From positions 9,632 through 73,631 of the forward strand of contig JBBSJP010000018.1 of assembly GCA_038257155.1 (NCBI GenBank): a DNA stretch of 64,000 nucleotides, read 5' to 3'. The translations under genes were made by a program, and so were the position numbers. The notes below the pieces were generated by a model. The model ran no database searches and was not told where the DNA came from. It was given only the letters and a program-made list of their open reading frames with translations. The stretch comes from JANJTY01 sp038257155. Its GTDB lineage: Bacteria > Pseudomonadota > Gammaproteobacteria > Xanthomonadales > Xanthomonadaceae. Of this stretch, positions 27,103 through 35,720 are shown one piece after another; the stretch's first letter is position 1, and every line of letters starts with the position of its first letter.

Positions 27103-27846
27103 TTACATGGTTGCGGAACCGGTCCGGTTTGGCCCATTCGATGCCCTGCGCTTTACCCCGCCCCAGGCCTGGCGCATCAAATCCAACTCGGACTCCAGTT
27201 CGGCCTCATTGCACACGGTTTCGGCCAGCTCATCGCGCACTGCATCGCGCAGTCGCTGGCGGAGCCGGTGCACTGCAACCGCCAGGGTGTTGCTGCGCAT
27301 GTCAAAATGCTGCGCCAGGCGCGCGTAGTCTTCGGCCTCGGGCGGCTCGATCAGGTATCCACGCAGGGCATCGAACAATGCAAGCTTTCCGGCCGCCTCG
27401 GCTTCTCCACGCATGCGCTGTGTGGCGCGCTGCAGCACCGCCAGGGCCCAATGACGCAGGAACACGTCTTCCGGATCATCGCCCCTTGCTGACTCGACTT
27501 CGGTCGATGCGTCCAAGCTGAGGTGTGCGGCGCCGCCGCCGCGAATCGCCGCGCAGCGGGAGGCTTCGGCATTGGTCAGGAAGTGCTTGAGCGAAGTGAG
27601 CAGCAGGGCGCGGAAGCGACCGCGCAGGGGATCGGCGCGCGACTCGATGCGTCGTTCGATCAGTGTGGCAAAGAAGGACTGGGTCAGATCCTCGGCCTCG
27701 GCCCGGGAAGCCACACGCTGTCGCACATAGGCCAGCACCGGGCGACGATAGGCCTCGCACAGGTACTCAAGCGCCGAACGCGCCTGCAGTGGATCTTCAC
27801 GCCCAGCGACCAGCACGCTCCAGCGCGTGGTTGGAAACATCCCCAT
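27103..27846 (-). CDS. ECF-family RNA polymerase sigma factor, kinase-linked
   Basis: 247 residues with GGGGGGAA upstream of the ATG. Region 2 spans about 30-95 (YLCEAYRRPVLAYVRQRV, then AEAEDLTQSFFATLIERR and GRFRALLLTSLKHFL). Region 4 (about 165-225) has a helix-turn-helix with MRSNTLAVAVHRLRQRLRDAV. The DLTQSFF core-binding helix keeps acidic residues and has a Thr at residue 55, close to the position phosphorylated in the kinase-activated EcfP of Vibrio. That parallel is from memory and not demonstrated here. No anti-sigma gene is nearby; the second sigma-like gene and the kinase follow after 82 bp. It is the first gene of a four-gene unit ending in the TonB receptor. Targets unknown; autoregulation is plausible. 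Confidence 0.86.
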   Translation of the reverse strand: MGMFPTTRWSVLVAGREDPLQARSALEYLCEAYRRPVLAYVRQRVASRAEAEDLTQSFFATLIERRIESRADPLRGRFRALLLTSLKHFLTNAEASRCAAIRGGGAAHLSLDASTEVESARGDDPEDVFLRHWALAVLQRATQRMRGEAEAAGKLALFDALRGYLIEPPEAEDYARLAQHFDMRSNTLAVAVHRLRQRLRDAVRDELAETVCNEAELESELDLMRQAWGGVKRRASNGPNRTGSATM

Positions 27847-27923
27847 GCGGCATTCCCCCCTGTCCCGAGGGAAAGTCTACGCTGCCATTGACGGCGCGGG
27901 CCGTTCTGCAGTGAACCCAGATT

Positions 27924-29078
27924 TCAGGTCGGCGTGGGGTGAGCCTTCCAGGCTGCCAGCACTTCCGCCTCGCGTTCCGGCTTGATCCCGGCGCGAACCT
28001 CGGTGCGACGTTCCGCCGGCTGGCTGTCGAACCAGGTCAGGGTGTCGGCGGCGGTGCTGGCGAGCGGTCGGAAGCTGAGGCCCTTGGCGATGGCGCGAGC
28101 ATTGGGACGCCGCCCGAATCCGGCGCTGTCACCCTTGCCGGGAACCCACACCGGCATGTCACCCCATGGCGCCACGTTGTTGGCTTCAAGGAAATCCGTC
28201 GGCACCCAGGTAAGGCGCGCTCCAGAGGTGGTGACAGCCTGGATGCCGTAAAGCATCGCAGCCATGCCGAGCTCGTAGCCGGGCCCGACCGCGTTGTACT
28301 TGCCAAGCGCACCCTGCTCGGCCATGCGAATGGTCCACTCGGCCAGATCTCGCGCATCGATGATTTGCACCGGGTCGCTGCCATCGCCCGGGGCCAGCAC
28401 TTCGCCGCCCTTTCTCAGGCGCAAGGGCCAGTAGCTGAAGCGATCAGTCTGGTCGCCCGGGCCGACGATCAGGCCGGGCCGAATGATCGTGCTGATGCCC
28501 GGGAAATGCACTTCCGCCTCGCGTTCACAGGCCGCTTTCATCGGGCCGTAGAGTTCCATGTTCGCCATCAGGCTGTCGCGCGTCTCGGCCATGATGTCCG
28601 GGCCTTCGTAGACGGCGGTCGCTGCATCCTCGTCTTCACCAGCCACTTCGTTGCTGGCGTAGACCGACACGGTCGAAATGAAGATGTACTGCTTGACCTT
28701 GCCCTTCAGTACCTTGCCGACATCGCGTACCCAGTAGGGCACGCTGGTCGGATTGTCGATGCACACATCCCACTCGCGTCCCGCCAGCGCGGCAAGGTCG
28801 CCGGTTTCGCGATCACCGGTCAGTTCCTCGACATCACTCGGCCATTCCTGCGGCCGCCGCCCGCGATTGAACAGGGTGATCTTGTGGCCGCGCGCCAGGG
28901 CGTAGCGCACCTGGTGTGGGCCGGTGAACCCGGTGCCGCCCAGGATCAGGATGTTCAAAGGCCGCTCGGCGCGCGTGACTGGTGTCAGGCTCGCGGCGGC
29001 TGAACCCGCACGCAAGCCGATTCCGGCCACTCCGGCCAGCGCGCCGAGCTTGAGCAGATCTCTACGGGTGGTGTGCAT
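27924..29078 (-). CDS. Tat-exported NAD-dependent epimerase/dehydratase-like protein
   Basis: 384 residues from the ATG at 29078 (MHTTRRDLLKLGALAG), which has GAGG upstream; the longer frame from 29111 would bury the signal. A twin-arginine motif TTRRDLLK and a hydrophobic stretch (AGVAGIGLRAGSAAA) precede a Rossmann fold with GGTGFTG and FNRGRRP. Later come FISTVSVYA, RPGLIVGPGD and IIDARDLAEW, all typical of extended-SDR epimerases and isoflavone-reductase-like members. The expected Tyr-x-x-x-Lys appears as YGPMK. Export of a folded NAD-binding protein through Tat fits the need to load cofactor in the cytoplasm. The substrate cannot be told; related annotations often say NAD-dependent epimerase. 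It is a single gene between the sigma operon and rlmF. Confidence 0.87.
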   Translation of the reverse strand: MHTTRRDLLKLGALAGVAGIGLRAGSAAASLTPVTRAERPLNILILGGTGFTGPHQVRYALARGHKITLFNRGRRPQEWPSDVEELTGDRETGDLAALAGREWDVCIDNPTSVPYWVRDVGKVLKGKVKQYIFISTVSVYASNEVAGEDEDAATAVYEGPDIMAETRDSLMANMELYGPMKAACEREAEVHFPGISTIIRPGLIVGPGDQTDRFSYWPLRLRKGGEVLAPGDGSDPVQIIDARDLAEWTIRMAEQGALGKYNAVGPGYELGMAAMLYGIQAVTTSGARLTWVPTDFLEANNVAPWGDMPVWVPGKGDSAGFGRRPNARAIAKGLSFRPLASTAADTLTWFDSQPAERRTEVRAGIKPEREAEVLAAWKAHPTPT

Positions 29079-29153
29079 GGACTGATCCTCGGCTAGCGCG
29101 GTGATGGTCACTGCAGTCTCGCAGCGCCGGCGCTCAGGCGCACAGGCTGAAAG

Positions 29154-30146
29154 TCACTGTTGGGTGTGCTTCCAGCACTGTCGCCACAGCGCTTGCTCTT
29201 GTGGCCCGTGAAACGTCCACGCCAGGAAACGGCTCTGCTTGTTGCCGTGTGCCATGTCGATGACTCTTGCTTCCACGGCGTCGACGGCCTGCAGTTGACG
29301 GCGCAGGCCCGGCAGCAAGGCAGCCTTGGAGACCAGGCTGCTGAACCACAGCACCTGCCTCGCCACCGCGCGGCTTTCCTGGATCATGCGGCGCAGAAAG
29401 CCGGCTTCACCGCCCAGGCAAACCAGTTCATTGCTCTGTCCGCCGAAATTCAGTCTGGGTGCGTCCCGCGGTGTCACCCCTTTGCCGAGGTTCTGCCACT
29501 TGCGCTGGCTACCCGCTCGGGCTTCGGCTGCTGACGCATGGAAGGGCGGATTGCACAGGCTCAACTCGAAGCGTTCTTCTGCCTGCAGAACCCCAGCGAA
29601 GACGTGTTCCGGCGACGCCTGGCGGCGCAGTTCGATGGCTGCCGCCAGGCCGGGATTGGCCGCGATGATGCGTTCGGCTGAGGTCAGCGCGCCGCCATCA
29701 ATGTCGACCCCGAGAAAGTGCCAGCCGTAGTCGGTGTGCCCCAGCAAGGGATAGATCGCGCTGGCACCGGTGCCGATATCCAGTGCGCGAATTTCAGCGC
29801 CGCGCGGGATCTCACCGCCGTTGTCGGAAGCAAGGAGGTCAGCCAGGCCATGCAGGTAGTCGGCGCGTCCGGGAATCGGCGGACACAGGTAGCCGGGCGG
29901 AATCTCCCAGTGCTCGATGCCGTATTGCGCGGCCAACAGGGCCTGGTTCAAACGCCGCACCGCGACAGGGTCGCTGAAGTCGATGCTGCGTTGGCCTGCG
30001 GGCGTGGTGACCAGGTGCGCAGCCAGGGCTGGGCAATGCTTCAGCAGCAGGGCAAAGTCGTAGTGACCCTGATGTCGATTGCGCGCGTGCAGGCGTGCCG
30101 GGGCTAGGGAAACAGGCTTGCGGTTCGATCCACGCGTGCCGCGCAT
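29154..30146 (-). CDS. rlmF: 23S rRNA (adenine(1618)-N(6))-methyltransferase RlmF
   Basis: 330 residues from the ATG at 30146, which has a strong GGAGG eight bases upstream; the frame remains open to 30374 but that part is non-conserved. RlmF methylates N6 of A1618 in 23S rRNA using S-adenosylmethionine. Visible family features are the opening RNRHQGHYDFALLL, DFSDPVAVRRLNQALL, the SAM-binding motif ALDIGTGASAIYPLLG, the N6-adenine catalytic motif NPPFHAS, and the RlmF-typical GGQSNELVC and HGNKQSR segments. Length agrees with the family (about 300-330). It is transcribed alone, divergent from the HD-domain gene, with a 230-bp shared upstream region. Confidence 0.95.
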   Translation of the reverse strand: MRGTRGSNRKPVSLAPARLHARNRHQGHYDFALLLKHCPALAAHLVTTPAGQRSIDFSDPVAVRRLNQALLAAQYGIEHWEIPPGYLCPPIPGRADYLHGLADLLASDNGGEIPRGAEIRALDIGTGASAIYPLLGHTDYGWHFLGVDIDGGALTSAERIIAANPGLAAAIELRRQASPEHVFAGVLQAEERFELSLCNPPFHASAAEARAGSQRKWQNLGKGVTPRDAPRLNFGGQSNELVCLGGEAGFLRRMIQESRAVARQVLWFSSLVSKAALLPGLRRQLQAVDAVEARVIDMAHGNKQSRFLAWTFHGPQEQALWRQCWKHTQQ

Positions 30147-30376
30147 GGCGAGCCTCCGATGGCAGGAATTGGATGGTGGCGCAGGATCCCGCGTGGGGCC
30201 TGTACCGCTGGCAGACAGTATGCGTGCTGCACACCCGATTCCGAGTTTCCTGCAGAGTGACAGCGGGCTGAGCTTCAGTCGATCCAGGTTGCCGCGCCCC
30301 ACGCCAAGATCGATCAGGCGGAGTAAATTGGTGTTGCTGGACATAGCCGGTATCGCCGACCCCATTGGAGCCAACC

Positions 30377-30982
30377 ATGCCCGAAACGACCCTGCGAAAT
30401 CCGCTATCGCATCGCTTCAATGAGGCCTTGAGCCTGGCCTGCGATCTGCATCGCCGGCAGGCCCGCAAGGGCTCCCAGGTTCCCTATGTTTCGCATTTGC
30501 TGGCGGTGGCCAGCATCGCGCTGGAGCACGGCGCGAACGAGGACGAGGCGATTGCCGCGGTGCTGCACGATGCCGTCGAAGACCAGGGCGGCGTGGAAAC
30601 GGCCGAGCTGATTCGTGAGCGCTTCGGCGATGCGGTGGCCAACATCGTGGTGGCCTGCAGTGATTCCGATGTACAGCCGAAGCCGCCCTGGCGGGAGCGC
30701 AAGCTGGCTTACATCGCGCACGTGCGTTCGGCGCCGCCCTCGGTACGGCTGGTGTCGGCATCCGACAAATTGCACAACGCACGCAGCATCCTCACCGACT
30801 ATCGCCGTGTACGCGAGGAAGTTTGGGAACGGTTCACCGGCGGACGCGAGGGAACGCTGTGGTACTACCGCGAGCTCGTCGATGCGTTTACTTCGCACGG
30901 TGAGCATCCGCTGGTGAGCGAGCTTGCGAGGATCGTGGGCGAGATCGAACGCCTCGCCGCGCAGGACGACGAGCCGCATTGA
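30377..30982 (+). CDS. HD-domain protein related to RelA/SpoT-type hydrolase domains
   Basis: 201 residues from the ATG at 30377, preceded by GGAG. The metal-binding set is visible: YVSHLLAVA (His40), LHDAVED (His64-Asp65) and SDKLHNA (Asp in the last motif), the arrangement in the hydrolase half of RelA/SpoT and in small MESH1-like (p)ppGpp or NADPH phosphohydrolases. No synthetase, TGS or ACT domain is attached, so it is a stand-alone hydrolase. A Mn-dependent nucleotide phosphohydrolase is the best guess; (p)ppGpp as the substrate is not proven. Divergent from rlmF, with its own upstream region. Confidence 0.87.
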   Translation: MPETTLRNPLSHRFNEALSLACDLHRRQARKGSQVPYVSHLLAVASIALEHGANEDEAIAAVLHDAVEDQGGVETAELIRERFGDAVANIVVACSDSDVQPKPPWRERKLAYIAHVRSAPPSVRLVSASDKLHNARSILTDYRRVREEVWERFTGGREGTLWYYRELVDAFTSHGEHPLVSELARIVGEIERLAAQDDEPH

Positions 30983-31002
30983 CGTTTTGGCGTCTCGCAT
31001 CG

Positions 31003-31060
31003 GTGCGCCAAGGCGCACCCTATGAGAGCGCTTTCGTAGGGTGGGCCTTGGCCCACCGAA
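31003..31060. repeat. Dispersed palindromic (REP-like) repeat pair
   Basis: Two palindromes lie between the HD gene and the EEP gene: GTGCGCCAAGGCGCACCCTA at 31003-31022 and TAGGGTGGGCCTTGGCCCAC from 31037. The ends CCCTA and TAGGG are complementary, so the pair can fold as one longer structure. The same family recurs as three tandem copies at 34188-34460 and as a truncated copy at 63851. Confidence 0.85.
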
Positions 31061-31165
31061 ATGAAGGTACGGCTTGTCCCGTATCGACGCGCCTAGCAAT
31101 GCGCTGCAGCCAGGGACCGCGGCGACGCATAATCCAAGGCATCGTGGATTCCGAGTGGCCCGGAC

Positions 31166-31954
31166 ATGCCGCCATCGATTCGCATCGCGAGCTACAACGT
31201 ATTGGCCGATGCCTACATCAATCCGGCCTGGTACACCCATGTCGATCCGTCCGTGCTGGATCGCGCCTGGCGCTGGCCTGCTCTGGCTCGTCGTATCGCC
31301 GGCCTGCAGGCCGATGTGGTCTGTCTGCAGGAGGTCGAACCCGCCTGCTTCGCAGTACTGAGTGAGGCCCTGGAGCCGTTCGGCCTGACCGGCGTGTTCG
31401 CGCGGAAGGGGCAGGGGCGGCCCGATGGCTGCGCAACGTTTCATCGTGCGGCGTCAGTCAGCCTGATAGAGCAGCGGACCTTGTACTTCAGCGACGCGAT
31501 GGATGGTGGAGCGGCTTCCGGGCACATCGCCCTGATCTGCGTGTTCGACTCTTGCCTGGGGCCCTTGCATGTCGCCGGCACCCATCTGCGCTGGGCACCG
31601 GATGACTCGGCGCGAGAATCTCATATCGGATGGCGCCAGGTGCGTGCCCTGTTCGAAGCCGGCATTGATGCCAGATCCGGAGACTGGCTGATCTGCGGTG
31701 ATCTCAATGGCACATCGGAAAGCGCGCCGCTGGTCGAGCTCGCCCGTAGCGGCTTCGTTGATGCCTTCGCGACATTGCCTCAGGCGACATGCAACCCGAA
31801 TCAGCGCACCAAGCGTATCGACTACATCCTGCACGGGGGCAATCTGTCAGCGATTCCTGATCGCTTGCCCATGATTGACGACCAGACATCGCTGCCCTCA
31901 CTGAGCGAGCCCTCCGATCACCTGCCCATACTTGCCACCCTGCATCGCCTCTGA
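31166..31954 (+). CDS. Endonuclease/exonuclease/phosphatase (EEP) family protein, CCR4-like
   Basis: 262 residues with the metal-dependent EEP fold. Motifs in order: RIASYNVLADAYINP (Asn), VVCLQEVEP (metal-binding Glu near 55), AGTHLRW, LICGDLNGT (Asp-x-Asn) and the closing PSDHLPILA (Asp-His). YNVLADAY plus a WYTHVDPSVLDRAWRWPAL-type segment resemble CCR4/nocturnin relatives, though the protein is short and lacks leucine-rich repeats. There is no signal peptide, so it is probably cytoplasmic. Possible substrates are nucleic acid 3' ends, dinucleotide coenzymes or phospho-compounds; sequence alone does not decide. Its stop is close to the convergent oxidoreductase gene. Confidence 0.88.
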   Translation: MPPSIRIASYNVLADAYINPAWYTHVDPSVLDRAWRWPALARRIAGLQADVVCLQEVEPACFAVLSEALEPFGLTGVFARKGQGRPDGCATFHRAASVSLIEQRTLYFSDAMDGGAASGHIALICVFDSCLGPLHVAGTHLRWAPDDSARESHIGWRQVRALFEAGIDARSGDWLICGDLNGTSESAPLVELARSGFVDAFATLPQATCNPNQRTKRIDYILHGGNLSAIPDRLPMIDDQTSLPSLSEPSDHLPILATLHRL

Positions 31955-32006
31955 GCGCGAAGCGGGCTCAGGCGAAACGCTCGGCTCAAGCTCAAGACTG
32001 ATTGGC

Positions 32007-34157
32007 TCAGCCGCGCCGCCAGCGAAAGAATCGCTCGGCCCAGCGCAACGCGCCCTGCGGCGCATGCGCGCGCTTCCAGACGCCGGCAGCGTACTTGTTG
32101 GCCTCGTTCATGGTCGGGTAGATATGGATGGTGCCGAGCAGCTTGTTCAGGCCGATGCCGTGCTTCATCGCCAGCACGAACTCGGCGATCATTTCGCCGG
32201 CATGCGCACCGACAATCGTCGCGCCGAGGATGCGGTCCTTGCCCGGTTCGGTCAGCACCTTGACGAAGCCATGGTCGGTGCTGTCGGCGATGGCACGGTC
32301 GAGATCGTCGATGCCGTACCTGGTCACTTCAACGGCGATGTCTTGTTCGCGCGCTTCGTCCTCCGACAGGCCGACACGGGCGACCTCCGGATCGGTGAAG
32401 GTGGCCCAGGGGATCACGCGGTAGTCGACGGTGAAACTCCAGAACGGCGCCAGCAGTGCATTGACCGACGCGTACCAGGCCTGGTGCGAAGCGACGTGGG
32501 TGAATTGGTAGGGCCCGGCCACGTCGCCGCAGACGTGGATGTTGGGGAAGTTGGTGCGCAGCAGGCCGTCCGCCTCGATGGTGCCGCGCGGGCCGATTAC
32601 GACGCCCAATTCCTTCAAGCCGAATCCTTCCACATTGGCCTTGCGGCCCAGGGCCAGCAGCAGCTTGTCGAAGGGCAGGCGGATTTCGCTTCCGGCGTGT
32701 TCGCATACCAGCACGCCACCACTGCCCTTGGCTTCCACGCGCAGCGCCTTGTGCGCGCTGGCGACCTGCATACCTTCGGCTTCGAATCCCGCGGTGACTT
32801 CGGCTGCCGCATCGGCATCCTCACGCGGCATCAGGCGCGGCGCCATTTCGACGATGGAGACTTTCGATCCGAAGCGCGCGAAGCACTGCGCCAGTTCGCA
32901 GCCGATCGGCCCGCCGCCCAGCACTACCAGTCGTTCGGGCAGGTCACGCAGATCCCAGATGGTGTCACTGGTGAGGAATTCGACACCGTCCAGACCGGGA
33001 ATCGGCGGCACCAGGGGGCGCGCGCCGCTCGCGATGATCAGGCTGCGCGCCGTCAGCCGGCGACCGTTCACCTCGACTTCCCAGGGCGAGACGATGCGCG
33101 CCTCGCCTTCGATCACCTCCACGCCGAGGCCGGTGTAGCGTTCGACCGAATCATGTGGCTCGACCTTGGCGACGACGTCCTGCACGCGCAGCATGGCTTC
33201 GGCGAAATCGAACTCGGCGCGCATGCGGCGCACGCCATAGCGCTGGCTGTCGCGCGCCTCGGCCAGCAGACGCGCGGTGCGGATCAGGGCCTTGCTCGGC
33301 ACGCAGCCGGTGTTGAGGCAGTCGCCGCCCATGCGGTGCTTCTCGATCAGGGCGACTTTCGCCTTGATCGCCGCTGCGATGTAGGAAGACACCAGTCCTG
33401 CGCTGCCGGCGCCGATCACCACCAGGTTGTAGTCGAAGCGCTTCGGCCGCGTGTGGCCGCGGTAGATGCGGCGCGCGGCGATGCCATTGGCCAGCAAGCG
33501 CATCAGCAACGGCAGCAGGCCGATGATCACGAAGGCGCCGATCAGCCCGGGCGAGAGCACGTCACGCGGCGATTCGATCCGCGCCAGCTGCGTGCCAGCA
33601 AACACGAACACCACGGTGGCGGGGAACATGCCGATCTGGCTGACCCAGGCAAAGGTCCAGGCACGCAGCGCGGTGAGTCCGGCCAGCAGGTTCACCACGA
33701 AGAACGGAAAGACCGGCACCAGGCGGAGGGTGAACAGATAGAACGCGCCGTCCTTGGCGATGCCGGCGTCGATCTTCTTGAGGCGCTCGCCGAACTTCGC
33801 CCGCAGCGGTTCGCGCAGCAGGAAGCGCGCCACCAGAAAGGCCAGCGTCGCACCAATCGTGCTGGCGAATGACACCAGCACCGTGCCGCCTAGCCACCCG
33901 AACAGCGCACCGGCGGCCAGGGTCATGATCACCGCACCGGGAATCGAGGCTGCCGTCACCACGACGTACATCAGGAAGAATCCGCCGAGAGCCAGCCAGC
34001 GGTTGGTCTCTACCCAGCCCGCCAGCGCGGCCTGTTGAGCCTTGAGGTTTTCCAGCGTCAGCAGGCTTAGCCATCCCTGTTGCCAGGCGACGAACAGGGC
34101 GACGGCAATGGCCAGGATGACCAAGGCACGCAGCAGGGTTTTGTGATTGGATTTCAT
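32007..34157 (-). CDS. Fusion of a TVP38/VTT membrane domain to an FAD disulfide oxidoreductase
   Basis: 716 residues. Residues 1-230 are a VTT/TVP38 (DedA-related) membrane domain with helices near 8-27, 54-75, 83-112, 140-165 and 170-190 and the motif GALFGWLGGT. From about 243 the protein is a pyridine nucleotide-disulfide oxidoreductase. It has the FAD-binding GAGSAG (249-254), the redox disulfide in GGDCLNTGCVPSKA (Cys280, Cys285), the NAD(P)-binding VVLGGGPIGCELAQ, CGDVAGP, and a C-terminal dimerisation domain ending near IHIYPTMNEANKYAAG. The enzyme half resembles mercuric reductase/dihydrolipoamide dehydrogenase but lacks N-terminal heavy-metal domains. This fusion occurs in other proteobacteria; the role of the membrane half is unsettled. 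A membrane-tethered NAD(P)H-driven disulfide or quinone reductase is plausible. Confidence 0.92.
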   Translation of the reverse strand: MKSNHKTLLRALVILAIAVALFVAWQQGWLSLLTLENLKAQQAALAGWVETNRWLALGGFFLMYVVVTAASIPGAVIMTLAAGALFGWLGGTVLVSFASTIGATLAFLVARFLLREPLRAKFGERLKKIDAGIAKDGAFYLFTLRLVPVFPFFVVNLLAGLTALRAWTFAWVSQIGMFPATVVFVFAGTQLARIESPRDVLSPGLIGAFVIIGLLPLLMRLLANGIAARRIYRGHTRPKRFDYNLVVIGAGSAGLVSSYIAAAIKAKVALIEKHRMGGDCLNTGCVPSKALIRTARLLAEARDSQRYGVRRMRAEFDFAEAMLRVQDVVAKVEPHDSVERYTGLGVEVIEGEARIVSPWEVEVNGRRLTARSLIIASGARPLVPPIPGLDGVEFLTSDTIWDLRDLPERLVVLGGGPIGCELAQCFARFGSKVSIVEMAPRLMPREDADAAAEVTAGFEAEGMQVASAHKALRVEAKGSGGVLVCEHAGSEIRLPFDKLLLALGRKANVEGFGLKELGVVIGPRGTIEADGLLRTNFPNIHVCGDVAGPYQFTHVASHQAWYASVNALLAPFWSFTVDYRVIPWATFTDPEVARVGLSEDEAREQDIAVEVTRYGIDDLDRAIADSTDHGFVKVLTEPGKDRILGATIVGAHAGEMIAEFVLAMKHGIGLNKLLGTIHIYPTMNEANKYAAGVWKRAHAPQGALRWAERFFRWRRG

Positions 34158-34187
34158 TGCTGATTGATTCGCAGGTCAGAGCCATAC

Positions 34188-34460
34188 GTAAGGTGGGCCT
34201 TGGCCCACCGAAAACGGGGATCGCGGGCAGCGCGTGGTGTGCCAAGGCACACCCTACAACAGCTCATTCTCACTGCGCCCTTTTTCGTAGGGTGGGCCTT
34301 GGCCCACCGAACACGGAGTTGGCGGGCAGCGCGTGGTGTGCCAAGGCACACCCTACAACAGCTCATCCTCACCGCGTCCTTTACGTAGGGTGGGCCTTGG
34401 CCCACCGAAAACAGGAAGTGCGAAAAAATCCTGCGCCAAGGCACACCCTACAGCAGCGGA
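34188..34460. repeat. Three tandem ~99-bp units of a palindromic repeat
   Basis: Units start at 34188, 34287 and 34385 (periods 99 and 98). Each contains GGTGGGCCTTGGCCCACCGA, a ~20-30-bp spacer, and the second palindrome GTGCCAAGGCACACCCTAC. The start GTAGGG and end CCCTAC are complementary, so each unit can fold on itself. Units 1 and 2 also share GCGGGCAGCGCGTGGTG and an AACAGCTCAT tail; unit 3 is more divergent and ends at the stop of the barrel gene. The array separates two leftward genes and could act on read-through or mRNA stability. Confidence 0.9.
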
Positions 34461-34463
34461 TTG

Positions 34464-35720
34464 TCACCGCGCCCAGCTCCAGCGCAGCTCCAGCCGCAGC
34501 TGATCGCCGTCCACACGTTCACTCAGATCAAGATCGATGGTGCCTGGACGACGCGCTTTGACATGCACCCATTCCGCACCCAATCGCCATCCCGGCGCCA
34601 GGTCGCGGAATGCCGCCAGCGTCACCGCATGCCCACGCTCCTCGTTGTTTTCGGCAGCGCTGCGGTCCAGGTCGTCAACCCGGAAGTGCTCGCCACGCAC
34701 GCTGAAGCGCCAGGCTTCGCCGCGCCACGAGGCCAGCAGGTAGGCCGTCGAAAAGGAAACCTCGGCAAATGCAGGTCCTCCGAATCCCATGCCGCTGTCG
34801 CCCCACAGCCACTCGCCAGCGATGGTCCAGTGCGAACTCGGCAGCCACTCGACGCCCAGCACACCAAAGCGCGCGCGCCAGGCGTAGTCACCGCCGTGCA
34901 GATCGCGGTCGGCGCGGTTGTCGATCCAGGCCGCGCGCGTCATCAGACTGGGTGCCGGCTGCCAGCGCGCGCGCAGGGTGTAGCCGGGTCGACCATCCAG
35001 ATCGGCGCCGAAGGCCTGACTGCCGCGTGGGTCCTGCTCGCCGAAAGGAGCGCCCGGCGCCAGCGAAGCCAGCGCCGGCAGCGGCAGGGTCTCATCGAAA
35101 CGCCCAAGCCGGTCATGCAGCGCAAACCCGCGCCAGGCCAGCAGGGCGCCGGCAGTGTCATTGCCCCACAGCAGGCCGAAGGCCAGTTCCAGCGCGCGGC
35201 CATCATCGTGGCTGCGGGTCCAGCTCAGCTCGCCGCCCAGCGGCCGAAACTCTTCCGCGATCCAGCTATTGGCGGCCGAAAACGTGAGGGTGTAGGGAGA
35301 AGCCCAGAATTCGCCGACGTTCTCCATCGAGGTCGGCAGGAAATACAGTCCGCCGCGCAGCCGCCAGCGATCCTGATTGTCGGTAAACCACAGGCGCTCG
35401 ACGAAGGACTCGCTGAAACCCACGCGCCGCCCGCCGGCCTGCGTATTGCCGGCATCGCCGACCAGATGCACGCGACCGCGCCACAGCAGCTGGTATTCGA
35501 AGTCCAGCCCGAACTGCGCCTGCGCACGCAGGGCTTCGTCACTCCGGCCCTGGCCCAGCTTGCCAAGGCCGCCGTCCAGCCAGCTAGCCGGCCCGTCCTG
35601 CGTCAGTCCGCCCAGATCGACACGCGCGTGGGGTGACAGGTTCCAGTCGGAAGCAAACGCTGGGCTCAGCCATGGCAGCAGCAGGCCACAGGCAAGCCAG
35701 GCAACAGCGCGAACGAGCAT
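34464..35720 (-). CDS. Outer-membrane beta-barrel (porin-like) protein
   Basis: 418 residues. The N-terminus is a signal peptide (AVAWLACGLLLPWLSPAFA) that would be cleaved before SDWNLSPHARVDLGG. The rest alternates short amphipathic strands rich in Trp, Tyr, Gly and Arg (WRLRGGLYFLP, YTLRARWQPAPSLM, WTIAGEWLWGDSG, WRLGAEWVHVKARR), ending LRLELRWSWAR. This pattern is typical of outer-membrane barrels of about 16-18 strands, although the final residue is Arg, so the usual terminal aromatic is one position displaced (Trp two from the end). No TonB plug or ligand motif is present. It may be a specific porin; the substrate is unknown. The repeat cluster immediately follows its stop. Confidence 0.8.
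   Translation of the reverse strand: MLVRAVAWLACGLLLPWLSPAFASDWNLSPHARVDLGGLTQDGPASWLDGGLGKLGQGRSDEALRAQAQFGLDFEYQLLWRGRVHLVGDAGNTQAGGRRVGFSESFVERLWFTDNQDRWRLRGGLYFLPTSMENVGEFWASPYTLTFSAANSWIAEEFRPLGGELSWTRSHDDGRALELAFGLLWGNDTAGALLAWRGFALHDRLGRFDETLPLPALASLAPGAPFGEQDPRGSQAFGADLDGRPGYTLRARWQPAPSLMTRAAWIDNRADRDLHGGDYAWRARFGVLGVEWLPSSHWTIAGEWLWGDSGMGFGGPAFAEVSFSTAYLLASWRGEAWRFSVRGEHFRVDDLDRSAAENNEERGHAVTLAAFRDLAPGWRLGAEWVHVKARRPGTIDLDLSERVDGDQLRLELRWSWAR

Noticed and set aside
26307..27846. Adjacent sigma genes as one gene broken by a frameshift
   Set aside because: Each has its own start, ribosome site, N-terminal TRWS motif and C-terminal helix-turn-helix, so they are paralogues rather than fragments.
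31932..33872. 646-codon rightward frame opposite the VTT-oxidoreductase
   Set aside because: No recognisable domain and antisense to an enzyme with all its redox and cofactor motifs.
34154..34444. 96-codon leftward frame with internal repeats
   Set aside because: Its repeated peptide simply reflects translation of the tandem palindromic DNA units; no ribosome site.
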